Source of the DNA: Hofstenia miamia
Lineage: Eukaryota; Xenacoelomorpha; Acoela; Hofsteniidae
NCBI GenBank assembly: GCA_900660155.1
Contig: CABFPE010000301.1
Span: 811,160 to 875,159, forward strand
Direction: 5' to 3'
DNA: 64,000 nucleotides
Part shown: positions 49,486 through 61,945 of the stretch, piece by piece
Numbering within the stretch: position 1 is the first letter of the stretch
Layout: the number at the start of each line of letters is the position of its first letter
Translations under genes and position numbers: made by a program
Notes under the pieces: generated by a model
Database searches by the model: none
What the model was told of the DNA's origin: nothing
The model's input: the letters and a program-made list of their open reading frames with translations, nothing else

Positions 49486-51522
49486 AAATGAAAAAGTCTT
49501 ACAAGATTTGGAGATTTTTTATCAATATGGTGAGAATACTATTTAGTTGTCTATGGAATTACACAGCTTCTTCCTTTTTTGCGAAGGATTCCGATTATGA
49601 TAATACCATAGAAACCTATCCTTATTTTCAAATTGTTTAACAAATTGGTACTCACCAAAAATGAAAAATCTTTCAGTCTCGTGAGATTTATCACGTTTCC
49701 GCTCATCTATTTCAGTTCTCGTATCGAGATTAAATTTGCTAAAATTAAACATATAAATCAAGTTTAATTCTCAACGGAAATTTTACAGACGTATTTTAGT
49801 TTATCAAATAGATTTTTGTTCGAATTTAATAGTGAATATGAAATCCAATTTATCCTCATCCCCTAATCTTTCTTTTCCAATTCCGTGTTTGTTTCTTCTG
49901 TGTTATAACTTTGTTACCAATAGCTTTGCTTTAAAGCAACAAACTGCATTGTACCATTTTCGAACAATTGTCTTCAAACCTGTTAAAAATTGAAATCTTT
50001 GATATTGATACAGCTATGGACAAGTGTGTTCTAGTTTAACATCGAAGACTTGTGCTAAAAATTACTCCTATGCCTGAAGTCCATTACAGTATTTATCGAT
50101 TTTTGTAAAAAACATTCATATTCTTCCCATGCCAATTAGTGAAGCAGTCTAATGCCACGGGAATCTTAATAATTTTGATTTCTGTAAATAAACTATCTAA
50201 GCCCAATTCAGGCTCGGCGTTTGTAAAGCCAGACAATTCTTTAACATTTTAAATATCTTTATTAGTTTGTGATTTATTAGCGTTTAAAAGTTTTTTGAAG
50301 AAACCATCAGATTTTGATAAATTTCTTATTGGAAATATTGTTAAGAAGCTCGGCTTGTTTAAAGTTTGAGTAAGTTCGGCTTGGCTCGCCACATAGAATC
50401 ATTCAATGAGGCTCCTTATTGGTCTATATTTTTTAAACATATAGCTCTCAAAGAATTTTTTACATAGCTTTTTCTATTATTTAATAAACATGTTTTAAAT
50501 AACACTATAAGAAAGGCATACTGAATGAAAAAATATGGCAAATCTGCAAAGTCAAGTCAACAAGCAAAACTATAAATTTGCTTTGCTTAAAAAAGGCTCG
50601 TATTGGGCTCGATGTATATCAAATACTATTGTCAAACTCGGTTTGGCTTGGCGCGTTAGAAGCTCGCCACGTTGGTAAGTCTGAGCTGGTGCGTACTCAG
50701 GGTTTTCTGACGGGAGAACATCTTAGTCGTGCCCAAATGCGGGTAGAGCCCCGCGAAAAGTTAAAATATTGAGAAAACAGACCTTAAAAATGCATTTCAC
50801 TACCCTAGACTTAAAATTTTTTAATTTTTTTCCAAAAATTTTTTTATTAAACCAGTCAAAATCAAATTTGAAAACCTGACGTAGGAACTGTTAAGAAGTG
50901 TTGCTTTAATAATTTCTCATAGAATACCACACCATATTCGTCATTAGTCAAATTTAAATTTTTTAATTCATTGCAATGAATTTTACATTAGTAGTTCTTT
51001 CTAATCTACCGAATGATTAAAATTCCGGAGAATCATCATTAGTCTTTATGCATAATATTTCATTAGCATTGTCTGCTCATTTTTCTAATCAATTATAAGG
51101 ACATTCTCAACTGACAGTTTGTGTTGGATTTCAAGAAATGCACTCTTGTGCATTTGAAATGTAATGCTTTTTTAGATATTTTCTTTTTATGCAGGTTGTA
51201 TATCTTCCATAGTGCAACGCGTACTTTATGAGGCACCCTTCATTTACCAACTTACGTAAACACTGGAATTGATAGTGACGTTTGATCTCATTCTTTTATT
51301 GTCTTCTCTTCCATGCTGTCTTTATTTAATTATCTCTTCCCATTTCTTTGTGTTTTATTTAAATGCGCTCACTGTCTTCTTTCTTCTGCCTCAGTGGCTG
51401 ATCAATTATTTTTGTAGTTAAAGTCCATAATCGAATTTTCTCTGATGCGACGTTTATTCATATTATATTTCTTCATTGCAATCCCACATAAACGTCGTCT
51501 GCTTATTCAATTGGGGTTAGAT

Positions 51523-52213
51523 AACGGTTGGCAAAAATGTATATTTTTTACAAAAAGAGCACGTTTTAAACGTTTAAAACAATGTTTTTTACACTTAGAC
51601 CAAACCACTTCTATTAAAATTTTGCTGACAGCAGGTATACAGGGTTGCCCATAATTCCCAGGAAATTCCACACAACTCGCATAACACAAAAGAACATAAT
51701 TTCAAAAATTCAGTAGTATGAAACAATTACTTATCTCAACGGGTAGGGGATCCGTATGCGCGCCGTCATTGTCCTGACATAAATTGAAACGCCGCCATGT
51801 TCTTTGGATCATGTTTCGTAGTGTCTTGCTGGAAATTGTTTGGAATGCCGCTATAATTAAATAGTAATAAATAAAGACACTTTTAATCACCTCAACACTT
51901 AATAATTCGCACAATTTCTTGGACCAATATTGCTCTGGAACACTCTAAACTGGGACTTATGGGCCAACCTGTAGAAGCAAACATTAACTTATGATAAACT
52001 TTTTAACATTCATTTTTCGTTTCATACACGTAAACAAAATGCAGGTTTTGCTATTTTTTAGTTGAAAATCGGGTATGAAAGTACGAAAAATATTTCCAAA
52101 AAATTCTTTACGATTTCGAAAACATATTTAAAAAAGCATTGCGAAAAAATATTGCTTAAAATACTGTTTTAAACAAGCTTAGGACACCTCATGTTTTAAA
52201 TATGCCTACCCTG
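51523..52213. mobile_element. hAT-like element, interrupted by a younger MITE
   Basis: The left end aacggttggcaaaaatg and the reverse complement of the right end, cagggtaggcatattta, agree at most positions. Flanking 8-mers ggttagat (51515-51522) and gtttatat (52214-52221) match at 6 of 8 positions. Sequence in the left half is shared with 36651-36850. The interior is split at 51640-51971 by another element. No transposase is recognised. Confidence 0.5.
51640..51971. mobile_element. Tc1/mariner-superfamily MITE nested in the hAT-like element
   Basis: The left end reads cagggttgcccataattccc. The reverse complement of the right end reads caggttggcccataagtccc. TA flanks both sides (51638-51639, 51972-51973). 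On the - strand the interior (51702-51914) still encodes TLRNMIQRTWRRFNLCQDND followed by GAH, resembling the C-terminus of Tc1/mariner-superfamily transposases. The MITE therefore probably derives from the end of a full element. Confidence 0.75.
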
Positions 52214-54241
52214 GTTTATATCCAAATTCTTATTGCGAATCATTCCATCTATTTATAGTGAATTGACGCAAAGAGAACGTGTCAGACCTTATAATCGATA
52301 ATGTCGATTGATTTTGGGTTTTGTGAATCTTGATAAAGTGTTGATTTATTCCTTTGTTCACTTGAGTCCCCTGAGATTCGCGTAGTCTGCTGCCTGGCAG
52401 CTAATATAACAAATAATTTCGTCTTTTATTTTGAATTGAGTCGATTAATATTCTGTGGTTTTAACAATTTAATTTACACCTTTTCTTAGGACTTATGAAT
52501 TTTCATACAATAATTAATACCTTCCCCTACTATGTATTCAGCAGACTCGCAAATGTATATTTCTATTTTGTTACTATAGATCAGTGCTTTTTCATCTAAC
52601 ACGGTAGTGAATTAATGTTTATTAGTTTATGAATTTGAAGTTTTCTTATAAAATAAGACTTGTATTTAGACGGGGTTAGTGGTGGGCCAGAACTATCATG
52701 CTAATTTTATTTCAAAACATAGGAATGAGTCATACTTTGTAGTCACTGGGGTGGCCCCTAAAATTCCTGAATGTGCTCCTTTATAGAATAATCTGCATAT
52801 ATAGTTTCATTACATTTTTGGCTAAAGTAGTCGCATTTCAGCCTAATGGTTTACTCAATATATTCCATTATGCGCTAAGGCGTTAAAGTTGGACCATTTT
52901 CGTTCTTTGATGCGTCATCATACATTGTTTGATTAAATATTATTTCGAAAAAATAATTATTTGTGCCGGTCATTCTCTGTGGGGCCAAAAAATGAATAAC
53001 TCTATCAATCGACACGTTCCGCTAATCATTTCGAATTAAATACATTGGAATAGAACTTTGTTGTCATGGATATATCCTTCTTGATGTTAATGAATATTTG
53101 ATACATTAGTCATGGAGAGCATAGTTATTTTAAAACCAATCGAAAAGTTTGTTTGTATCAATTCCGACTTCACCAAATGAGCATTCTACATGACTACTTT
53201 TGTTAATCGGCCCTGCCTTGCTTCAAAATTGCACCTGGATTTAACTAAATATTGTCAATCGCGTTTTGATAACACAAGTGTTCGCAGTAGACAGTGAAAG
53301 ACAGTTATCTTGTGTTTGAACTGATAAAACGAAATATTCTGCAAGAAATTATTGAACCTTCTGATTTGTTATTAGAGTCCTTTTGTTATATTCTTCTGTG
53401 CATAATCTCCTGATTTGCGCTTGTCAAACATTCAGCGATACATACAAGCTTTTTGTCTTCAGATAAAAAGATAAATTTGAAGTGGTGCGAATATCTGTCT
53501 GAGGTTGTAAATCTGTAATTGACACCAGTAGACATTCACTATTAATCTACAAGTTTAAATTTTATAATTTACTCCAAGTACAGTCTGTTATAAATTCTTA
53601 TGTTTAAATATTTAAAAAAATTTAATGAATAGAACTTGAGATAGTTTGGTATTTTTAGACCTGTTTATTCTATCTTAAACATAAGTCATAGTCAACTTAT
53701 TGTCAAAATATTTGTAGTCTCCTGAATACAATGTCAAAAGAGATGTTGAAGAAATTTTATGAAATACGTCTTGTTATTTACGTCAAAAGGTTTAAAAAAT
53801 TATTTAATTCTCTAACAGGTGTTACTATGTTATAACATGTAAATGGCATTTCATTGTTTGATTTTATAATAATTTTAGCAGTCAAGATTAAATGCTGCTC
53901 ATATCTTTGATGAAAGGCTTCTCCATACTGCGGAGTTCTTACTTTAAAGACATGTAATTTAAAATTTCATTTACTTTTGTGCTATATGTTACACAAAAAT
54001 TGTTAAAAGCATTTGGTACTAATCACGCAGACAATTAGTTAAAAAAGGGATTTACCTAAATTTACATCTAATTAGTTTTAAAACACCTACCTAATTACTC
54101 TTTCCTTTAGGAAAATAATGTAGTTTTGAACGCGGTTTACTTCTATCATTTAAAACATCACTTGTTTGCAAGGCACTTAAAATGTCAAAGATATTACTTA
54201 ATTTTCCAGAATCCTATCATTTATTTTGATCCCTCGTTTAG

Positions 54242-54455
54242 GATTCGCCCCTACGCGCAATCCAGATGTTGTGGGTGAATTTGATCATGGACACATTTGC
54301 GTCTCTCGCATTGGCTACTGAACTTCCCACTGAAGACCTTCTGAACCGAAAACCATACGGTCGCACTAAGCCCCTCATCTCAAGAATCATGGCTCGCAAC
54401 ATCATTGGCCAGTCGATTTATCAACTAATTGTCCTTTTCACCTTTCTCTTCGCTG
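54242..54455 (+). CDS. ATP2B (PMCA): Plasma-membrane Ca2+ ATPase, TM6 exon
   Basis: The exon encodes 71 codons plus one base. It opens [20 protein letters not shown], followed by SLALATE. This is TM6, with the Asn and Asp of VNLIMD that bind the transported Ca2+. [20 protein letters not shown] is the conserved cytosolic loop, and [13 protein letters not shown] begins TM7. The acceptor gtttag ends at 54241; the donor gtacgt starts at 54456. The last base (G) completes a Gly codon with the next exon. Confidence 0.96.
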
Positions 54456-54816
54456 GTACGTTATTTTGGAATTAATATACTCAAATCAAAATACATGTAG
54501 ATCTTCGCATGTAATATCTACGTCATATATACAGCCAAAGTTGTAAATTGTCAAGATAAAATTGAAAGCAGAGCTCTGTATATTTTTCTTTATTTTGAGT
54601 AAACTGCTATCACTATATTTAAAAGTTCAGCCCGACCTCGGCTCATTTACAACTCGATATGCAGGATGCAAGGTTTTATTTCCAAATTAAATATGATCTT
54701 AGAATCCAAAGTGAAATTCATTAATGTTTCATTTCCCTTTATCTCCATTTTCTGTTTCTTCTTTTTCGTTTATCATGTTGGTGTTTGAGAACACCATATC
54801 TAACTTTTTGTTTTAG
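54456..54816. other. Short PMCA intron, 361 bp
   Basis: A GT-AG intron (gtacgt ... ttttag), by far the shortest here and without visible mobile DNA. Confidence 0.9.
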
Positions 54817-55022
54817 GTCCTAAGTTATTCACAATTCAATATGCGTTTGGGGAATATCGAACACCAACCAAACACTTCACTATGGTTTTCAACGTATTTG
54901 TTTTGATGCAAATCTTCAATGAAATTAATGCAAGAAAAATTCACAACGAACGTAACGTATTCAGTGGCATTCATCGAAATTTGCTCTTCAATGCTATCCT
55001 TATAGGCACATTTTTAACTCAG
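54817..55022 (+). CDS. ATP2B (PMCA): Plasma-membrane Ca2+ ATPase, TM7-TM8 exon
   Basis: After two bases that complete the split Gly codon, 68 codons read [20 protein letters not shown], the short extracellular loop, then [20 protein letters not shown] of TM8, a strongly conserved PMCA segment. It continues [20 protein letters not shown] and ends at LTQ. The acceptor ttttag ends at 54816 and the donor gtaaga follows 55022. In known PMCAs the next residues begin with hydrophobic V/I-rich TM9 sequence; I do not see that exon before the window ends. Confidence 0.95.
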
Positions 55023-57076
55023 GTAAGATGTTTTTTGTAAATAAACGAGTTCCATCATGTCCGTTTGGAAAGTGATCTAAAAAAGATACTCTAAAATTTT
55101 GTGCACTAAAGCGTTAACTAGAGGCAAGTTAGGTGCTTGTTTCCTCCCAAATAGAACAACAACAAAAAGAGTTTATTCAACTTTACAGCTGTTAAAAAGA
55201 ATTAAGATTTAAAAAGAAAGTACCTTGACAAAAACAGAAAGAGCATTTACAATATTTAAGAAAAGAACACGGATTATTAAAATTGAAGCGAGGAACAAAA
55301 GAGAACCAGATTAAGGAGTAGAGAGAGGACTTAAATTTAGAAGATTAGAAATCAAGGCATGAATTCACGCAATTATTAGTGCTATTTTAAAGTATCCTTT
55401 TTGGACCATTTCCCTTAGCACATCAATCGAGGGTCTTTTCTATTAAACTATTTTACGACATGTCAAAAGTAGTATTCATTAACTTATAGACTGAGTAACT
55501 AATTCATTTTATTTTAAGTGCTTTTCTAAAATTCACAATACTCGAAGACTTCCCCAATATCGAATTCTGTAAAATCGATTGTTTTAAGCGGAACTTAGCG
55601 TTTAAGAAACAAATACTAACCATATAATTCTTCTCTGCCAATTTTAAAAGAAGGGAAATGTCAGATTGACTAGTTGTCAGTTTCCGTTTATTCTTTTCTC
55701 TCACCACTAGGTGTTAAATACACTCTGCACTGGAGCCTCCTTCCAAAAGGACGCGTCTCCATGGTGATAATCTTCCTGTTGTATTGAATTAAAATGAAAT
55801 ATGAAGATGTTTGTTTGTGTTTCGTAATTTGGTTTTTTAATTAGCTCTACCTTAGAATTACAGTCGCCCATCGCTTCTTATTCGGTTTCATTTGTTGATG
55901 ACTGCGTTATGTGTCGACTAGTCCTTGGTAATATCCAAGGAATTAATGGCATCCTTTCAACCAATTAGATTGCTCTTTTATATCATTTGAATTCATATTA
56001 ACTCAATATATTTATTTATTCATAATTAGCACGAGATAGAACTGCACGCGGATTCCGGTTTTGAGAGATTCCGGAAAATAATAAAAAAAATTTTATGCAA
56101 TAACAAAAAGCTGAAGCTATTTGAGTTTCTTGTGATCATTCATTGTATAGATTTTAGGCTAGTCATGTCGTAAACATCCAGATATATTTCATACTGGTTG
56201 AGTTTCGCTTGCTGTGAACAAGTAGTAATGATTTAAGACGGAATGAATACCTGTTGTAATGTAATTATACCAATTGAGATCGTTAAAGTCTAAATTTATG
56301 ATAATTCAATTCTGTATACACCATTAAAATAATTCATTTATTATTACTACGTAGTCAGCAAAATTTTCTTCAAAAACTGAATATATGAAAGCCTCGCAAT
56401 TCCTGTGTCAGCTTCGCGACTCAATATTTGCTCTTCAGCCTTTTCATGTTTTACAACCTGAAGTACACATCTAATGCAAGTCATAAAGTTTATTTCATAT
56501 AGTCATGTCAAAAGTAAGGTTCGACTGTCTAGGGCATTGCTTCCTTAGGTCATTACCTTGAAATTTACATTACATAACGAAATCCGTTTGTATAGCTTAC
56601 AACAAATTGTGGACTTTTAATTCAAGTCACCTATACTGACTTAATTACCCTGTTCGGATAAATATACCATTTTCTAAAGAATACCAACGTTCGTTTGTGA
56701 AAAGTTGTAGCTTGCCCTAGAAATGAAGATATCACACAACAGAGAGTGAGTTGGCCGCTCTCTTCCATAATGGCAACTTCCCAACCAAGTATCTGACCCG
56801 ATCATGAGGCCCAAAACCGCTGTAATTTATGACAACTTTTACAAGTAGGAACAACTAATGGAGCATGATGACTGCTGGCCATTTCCATAACTGTATCACG
56901 AATTACTCATTTCCGAAAAATCTGTATTTGATTTTGTCAAAATACAAAAATCTGCTCCAGGTGACGTCATGGCTGCGATTGTGTCAATCGGTGTAGTTAC
57001 ATCACGAAGACGTTCCCTAAAATCACTACAAAGATGTTGTCAAGAACCAGTGCTTCCAAAGGAAATGCTTATTGTA

Positions 57077-58719
57077 GCCTATGACAGGTCTGGTGCCTTT
57101 AGTCGCAGTGGTAGACACTTGAGAGAAGAGTGCACGTATCGCCGATAATTACAGTCAGCTGCATGCTAAACAGCTCCAATTTATGCTCGTATTGTGTAAG
57201 ACTTGTATGAATCTTATGGCTAAAACACTTTCCCTCCATTTCAACATATTTGACAAGATGTGTTGCTATTAGTTGCAAGACGAAAGGCAATAAGTAAATG
57301 ATTCACTATGATTTTCTATTCGATTTTTGTGTTTTGGTGTTCACACTTTTGGCCTAATTGTTATTCTTCGTTTAATGGCTTTCATTTTTTATTATTTTCC
57401 CATACAGGTACCGCTGGTACTACAAGAATTTATTTTGAACGCATAGGCACCAGAATGAATCTCTCCGTTGCTTTGGAAGTGTCATTTATAAAAAACCCCA
57501 ATGAGCACTTTTAGTTTGTGTTGACGTGGTAAAAATAGTTAATATTTTGATTGTTGTTGACACTCTTTTTTCTTTCCCTATATAATCACACAATGGAATT
57601 AGTTCTGTTTTGTTCTGAGAAAATCGTTTAAATCGTTTTATTAGGTTTAAATTGCAATCTGAATAACGCGCATTGTTTTGGATTTTTATAATACAATTCA
57701 TAGAAAAGCTGTTTTATATANGGAAAGCTATTTCGATTTGCTCCATGATGTCCTCTGCCTGTATCTCGGATAATCTAAAAAAATAAATAACGAGGAGATT
57801 TTTGAAATCAACGTTTACACACTCGAAACTGTCAATGGTGGGGCCGCTATTTAAGAACTGACACAGATTGTATATATTAAAATCGTCGTTGAAAAACATA
57901 TGAACCGTACTGCGCCAATACAGACAACTTAGTGTTTCCATCATCCTAGAATCGTAGGCTATAAGCGTGTTGATCTTTGGTCAGCGGGATGTGTCTATGA
58001 CAAAGGGGACTACGTCAATTGAGCAGGTCATGTCGCGACCATTGTAGGTTCATCAAAGTTGATTTTGTGTCTCCNGCCTATGACAGGTCTGGTGCCTTTA
58101 GTCGCAGTGGTAGACACTTGAGAGAAGAGTGCACGTATCGCCGATAATTACAGTCAGCTGCATGCTAAACAGCTCCAATTTATGCTCGTATTGTGTAAGA
58201 CTTGTATGAATCTTATGGCTAAAACACTTTCCCTCCATTTCAACATATTTGACAAGATGTGTTGCTATTAGTTGCAAGACGAAAGGCAATAAGTAAATGA
58301 TTCACTATGATTTTCTATTCGATTTTTGTGTTTTGGTGTTCACACTTTTGGCCTAATTGTTATTCTTCGTTTAATGGCTTTCATTTTTTATTATTTTCCC
58401 ATACAGGTACCGCTGGTACTACAAGAATTTATTTTGAACGCATAGGCACCAGAATGAATCTCTCCGTTGCTTTGGAAGTGTCATTTATAAAAAACCCCAA
58501 TGAGCACTTTTAGTTTGTGTTGACGTGGTAAAAATAGTTAATATTTTGATTGTTGTTGACACTCTTTTTTCTTTCCCTATATAATCACACAATGGAATTA
58601 GTTCTGTTTTGTTCTGAGAAAATCGTTTAAATCGTTTTATTAGGTTTAAATTGCAATCTGAATAACGCGCATTGTTTTGGATTTTTATAATACAATTCAT
58701 AGAAAAGCTGTTTTATATA
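57077..58719. repeat. 644-bp direct duplication around a 353-bp segment bounded by single Ns
   Basis: 57077-57720 is repeated as 58076-58719 (shift 999). Between them lie an N at 57721, 353 bases seen only once (57722-58074), and an N at 58075. The copies appear identical. As at 21722-22256, the pattern points to an assembly join, with an alternative or misplaced piece in the middle. Confidence 0.8.
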
Positions 58720-60078
58720 AAAAAATTAATATCGTGTTTACAATTTTTAATAATTCAAATGAATTTAAATTAGAAATTATTTACGCAAGTCACTTAAAAT
58801 AATAAAAAATTGACAGTCAATTTTCCCTCAGTCAGCGTTTTAATCAAAAGCTTTAAATTATTTTTTGCACAGTGCTTTCACAATATTCAATTCAGATTTT
58901 AGTCGAAAACAAGTCTTTCATAGCATTGCTGTGTAATAAATTTCGTTATTTGCCACAATTTGATAGTTATTATATCCTCCGCTACTAATACAATAAAATG
59001 CAATTGCATAGAGTTAAGGTACGTAAGTTGAGTTTTTAAAAATATGCAGGTCTTCACTTTTTGTTGCATCCAATTCAAATTGAAACATTTCATTGTTCAT
59101 TATTTAAAAGATTGTAGGATAATTATACTAGGGATGTGCCGGAATCCAGTATCCGTTAAAATCAGCATTTACACAACTGGATCCGGATATCCGGTATCCT
59201 GTAAAATTTGTCTTGCTTACCGGATTTTACCGGGTAATATATTCTGAGATAAACTTCATTTAAAAATGGTATTTTCAAGGAAAGTGCTATATTTTTCCAT
59301 GATATGGAAGTTGTCATGCAACAAAACAAATTTTTCTGACACATCAGAACGTATTCTATATAATAATTAAATATTTTCATTGCAAGAGATCGATATTAAT
59401 TGAAAAATGAGGTTGTCCTTCATTTATAATTAGGGAAACCAAAAGTAATAAAAGTAATTTTTTTCTGTTTGTCTTTTTTGCAGTCTGCTTCAAATTATAT
59501 GGTTTTCTTACCTGGGGTGTAGTTAAATATTAAGTTATATAGTCATAATAAGTCATATTTTTGTTTTTTGAAAAATATTGTAATATTTGTGGCTGAAATG
59601 TCAAAAAAGTAATATTTTGGCATAGTTTCATTATTAAGAAAATATCTTAAAAATTCATAATAGATTGTGACTGCTTTAAATCATTCGAACTAAAATATAT
59701 ACATATTCATTCAATTTCAATTAATGTACTTCCTGGACTAAACCCCGAGAAGTTTAATTGGTAGCTAATTGTTGAACCGAACCGAACCGACCCGACCCGA
59801 CCCACTGGTCGACGCGTTTCTAGGACTGGCGATGTATACTGGCCATGCGTATTCATGCAAAATATATGAGGGTTGGCAATCTAATTGTTTCAATTACGAC
59901 TGCTATGCTATCATAAAAAATCAAAATTCTTTAATGTTTGACAGAGTTGAAATTCCACCAGATGTTATTATTACTCCCAACCTTGATCTTGCAAATGAAA
60001 TGTGAAATAATGGCATATATCAAGTCACCATTAGAAAATACCGGCTTCACTGCCATCATGGAAAGAAAAAAGATATGC

Positions 60079-60249
60079 ATTTAATCGGAATTGTATGCCA
60101 AGTTACGAAAATGTCAAGCAACATCGAATGCAGTTGATAGATGTTTTTCTATATTGAGAGAACTCTTGGCATATGACAGAAATCGTAACCACAATAATAT
60201 ATGGAAATTTATGTGCTTTTATTATAACTTAGTGAAGCAGTTGCTTTAA
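60079..60249 (+). pseudogene. hAT transposase C-terminal (dimerisation) fragment
   Basis: The frame ending at the TAA at 60247-60249 reads CQATSNAVDRCFSILRELLA, then YDRNRNHNNIWKFMCFYYN. This has the pattern of the hAT C-terminal dimerisation domain (usually ...S..VER.FS.L....T..RN.L...). The usual Glu of VERxFS is Asp here. An upstream stop and frame changes show decay, and the catalytic core is not recognisable. Confidence 0.55.
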
Positions 60250-60377
60250 AAAATTGACTTATTATTATGTAAGGGTTTTTGTATTATATCTTGTTTTCAG
60301 TAATAGAAAAACGTTTTATATTACTGAAATGGATCATTTTGAAAAGTGGATGGTCATATTTTAGGGTATATTTAACC

Positions 60378-60558
60378 TTAACCCTTTGACTACGTTCCCC
60401 TGTTTCCCCAATGTTCCCAGTGGGTGTGCTCAGCACTAACTGGAAATGGCCTGGATACGTAGGCTTTGGGGTGGTTTTATGTTTATCATAACAATCTTGT
60501 ATGTTGATGGATTTGGGCATANCGCGAGTATGCTCGTGGTGCGTAGTCAAAGTGTTAA
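60378..60558. mobile_element. piggyBac-like MITE with TTAA target duplication
   Basis: The left end is TTAA then ccctttgactacg. The reverse complement of the right end is TTAA then cactttgactacg. The TTAA (60378-60381, 60555-60558) and the ccctttg-like start are the pattern of piggyBac-type elements. The length is about 181 bp, but an N at 60522 shows that the middle may be incomplete. Confidence 0.65.
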
Positions 60559-61887
60559 ACAGCTTGGGGATTTTTGATGAACAGAGAACAAACGGTTATC
60601 GCGAGTATGCTCGTGGTGCGTAGTCAAAGTGTTAAACAGCTTGGGGATTTTTGATGAACAGAGAACAAACGGTTATCGCGAGTATGCTCGTGGTGCGTAG
60701 TCAAAGTGTTAAACAGCTTGGGGATTTTTGATGAACAGAGAACAAACGGTTATCGCGAGTATGCTCGTGGTGCGTAGTCAAAGTGTTAAACAGCTTGGGG
60801 ATTTTTGATGAACAGAGAACAAACGGTTATCGCGAGTATGCTCGTGGTGCGTAGTCAAAGTGTTAAACAGCTTGGGGATTTTTGATGAACAGAGAACAAA
60901 CGGTTATCGCGAGTATGCTCGTGGTGCGTAGTCAAAGTGTTAAACAGCTTGGGGATTTTTGATGAACAGAGAACAAACGGTTATCGCGAGTATGCTCGTG
61001 GTGCGTAGTCAAAGTGTTAAACAGCTTGGGGATTTTTGATGAACAGAGAACAAACGGTTATCGCGAGTATGCTCGTGGTGCGTAGTCAAAGTGTTAAACA
61101 GCTTGGGGATTTTTGATGAACAGAGAACAAACGGTTATCGCGAGTATGCTCGTGGTGCGTAGTCAAAGTGTTAAACAGCTTGGGGATTTTTGATGAACAG
61201 AGAACAAACGGTTATCGCGAGTATGCTCGTGGTGCGTAGTCAAAGTGTTAAACAGCTTGGGGATTTTTGATGAACAGAGAACAAACGGTTATCGCGAGTA
61301 TGCTCGTGGTGCGTAGTCAAAGTGTTAAACAGCTTGGGGATTTTTGATGAACAGAGAACAAACGGTTATCGCGAGTATGCTCGTGGTGCGTAGTCAAAGT
61401 GTTAAACAGCTTGGGGATTTTTGATGAACAGAGAACAAACGGTTATCGCGAGTATGCTCGTGGTGCGTAGTCAAAGTGTTAAACAGCTTGGGGATTTTTG
61501 ATGAACAGAGAACAAACGGTTATCGCGAGTATGCTCGTGGTGCGTAGTCAAAGTGTTAAACAGCTTGGGGATTTTTGATGAACAGAGAACAAACGGTTAT
61601 CGCGAGTATGCTCGTGGTGCGTAGTCAAAGTGTTAAACAGCTTGGGGATTTTTGATGAACAGAGAACAAACGGTTATCGCGAGTATGCTCGTGGTGCGTA
61701 GTCAAAGTGTTAAACAGCTTGGGGATTTTTGATGAACAGAGAACAAACGGTTATCGCGAGTATGCTCGTGGTGCGTAGTCAAAGTGTTAAACAGCTTGGG
61801 GATTTTTGATGAACAGAGAACAAACGGTTATCGCGAGTATGCTCGTGGTGCGTAGTCAAAGTGTTAAACAGCTTGGGGATTTTTGAT
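60523..61887. repeat. 77-bp minisatellite, about 17.7 copies
   Basis: Units start cgcgagtatgctcgtgg at 60523 and every 77 bases to 61832, giving seventeen full units and a 56-base partial. They look identical to each other. Each unit contains the right end of the piggyBac-like MITE (about 36 bp including TTAA), then flank acagcttggggatttttgat, then gaacagagaacaaacggtta and one t. An N at 60522 directly precedes the array, so copy number is uncertain. Confidence 0.92.
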
Positions 61888-61945
61888 AAAATTTCATGAT
61901 CCTACAAAAAAATTTTAAACCCTTATAGCTCCAAAACTATTAAAG

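Larger units (their letters stand above)
48873..54241. other. PMCA intron with apparent GC donor, about 5.4 kb
   Basis: The donor gcatgc is weaker than the one at 34845 but keeps G at +5. The acceptor is gtttag. The intron contains a LINE remnant on the - strand (49139-49485) and a hAT-like element with a nested TA-target MITE (51523-52213). No other gene is seen. Confidence 0.8.

Noticed and set aside
50200-50770. ggctcggc-rich stretch as another transposon
   Set aside because: Repeated ggctcg/cggctt words are present, but I could not pair convincing terminal repeats.
52670-53000. ggtggcccc-type motifs as MITE ends
   Set aside because: Partial matches only, with several incompatible pairings and no target duplication.
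55710-55770. Possible next PMCA exon after a ctag acceptor
   Set aside because: The translation (VLNTLCTGASFQKDASPW, then stops) does not resemble TM9 of PMCA and lacks a suitable donor.
56518-56540. T-arm-like ggttcgact, possible tRNA
   Set aside because: No acceptor-stem pairing, D-arm or anticodon arm could be found around it.
57411-57514. Exon-like frame after cccatacag in both duplicate copies
   Set aside because: It has an acceptor-like sequence, but the translation (GTAGTTRIYFERIGTRMNLS) matches no PMCA segment or family I know and it lies in falsely duplicated sequence.
60523-61887. CRISPR-like array
   Set aside because: The repeats are contiguous identical 77-bp units with no variable spacers, in an animal genome.
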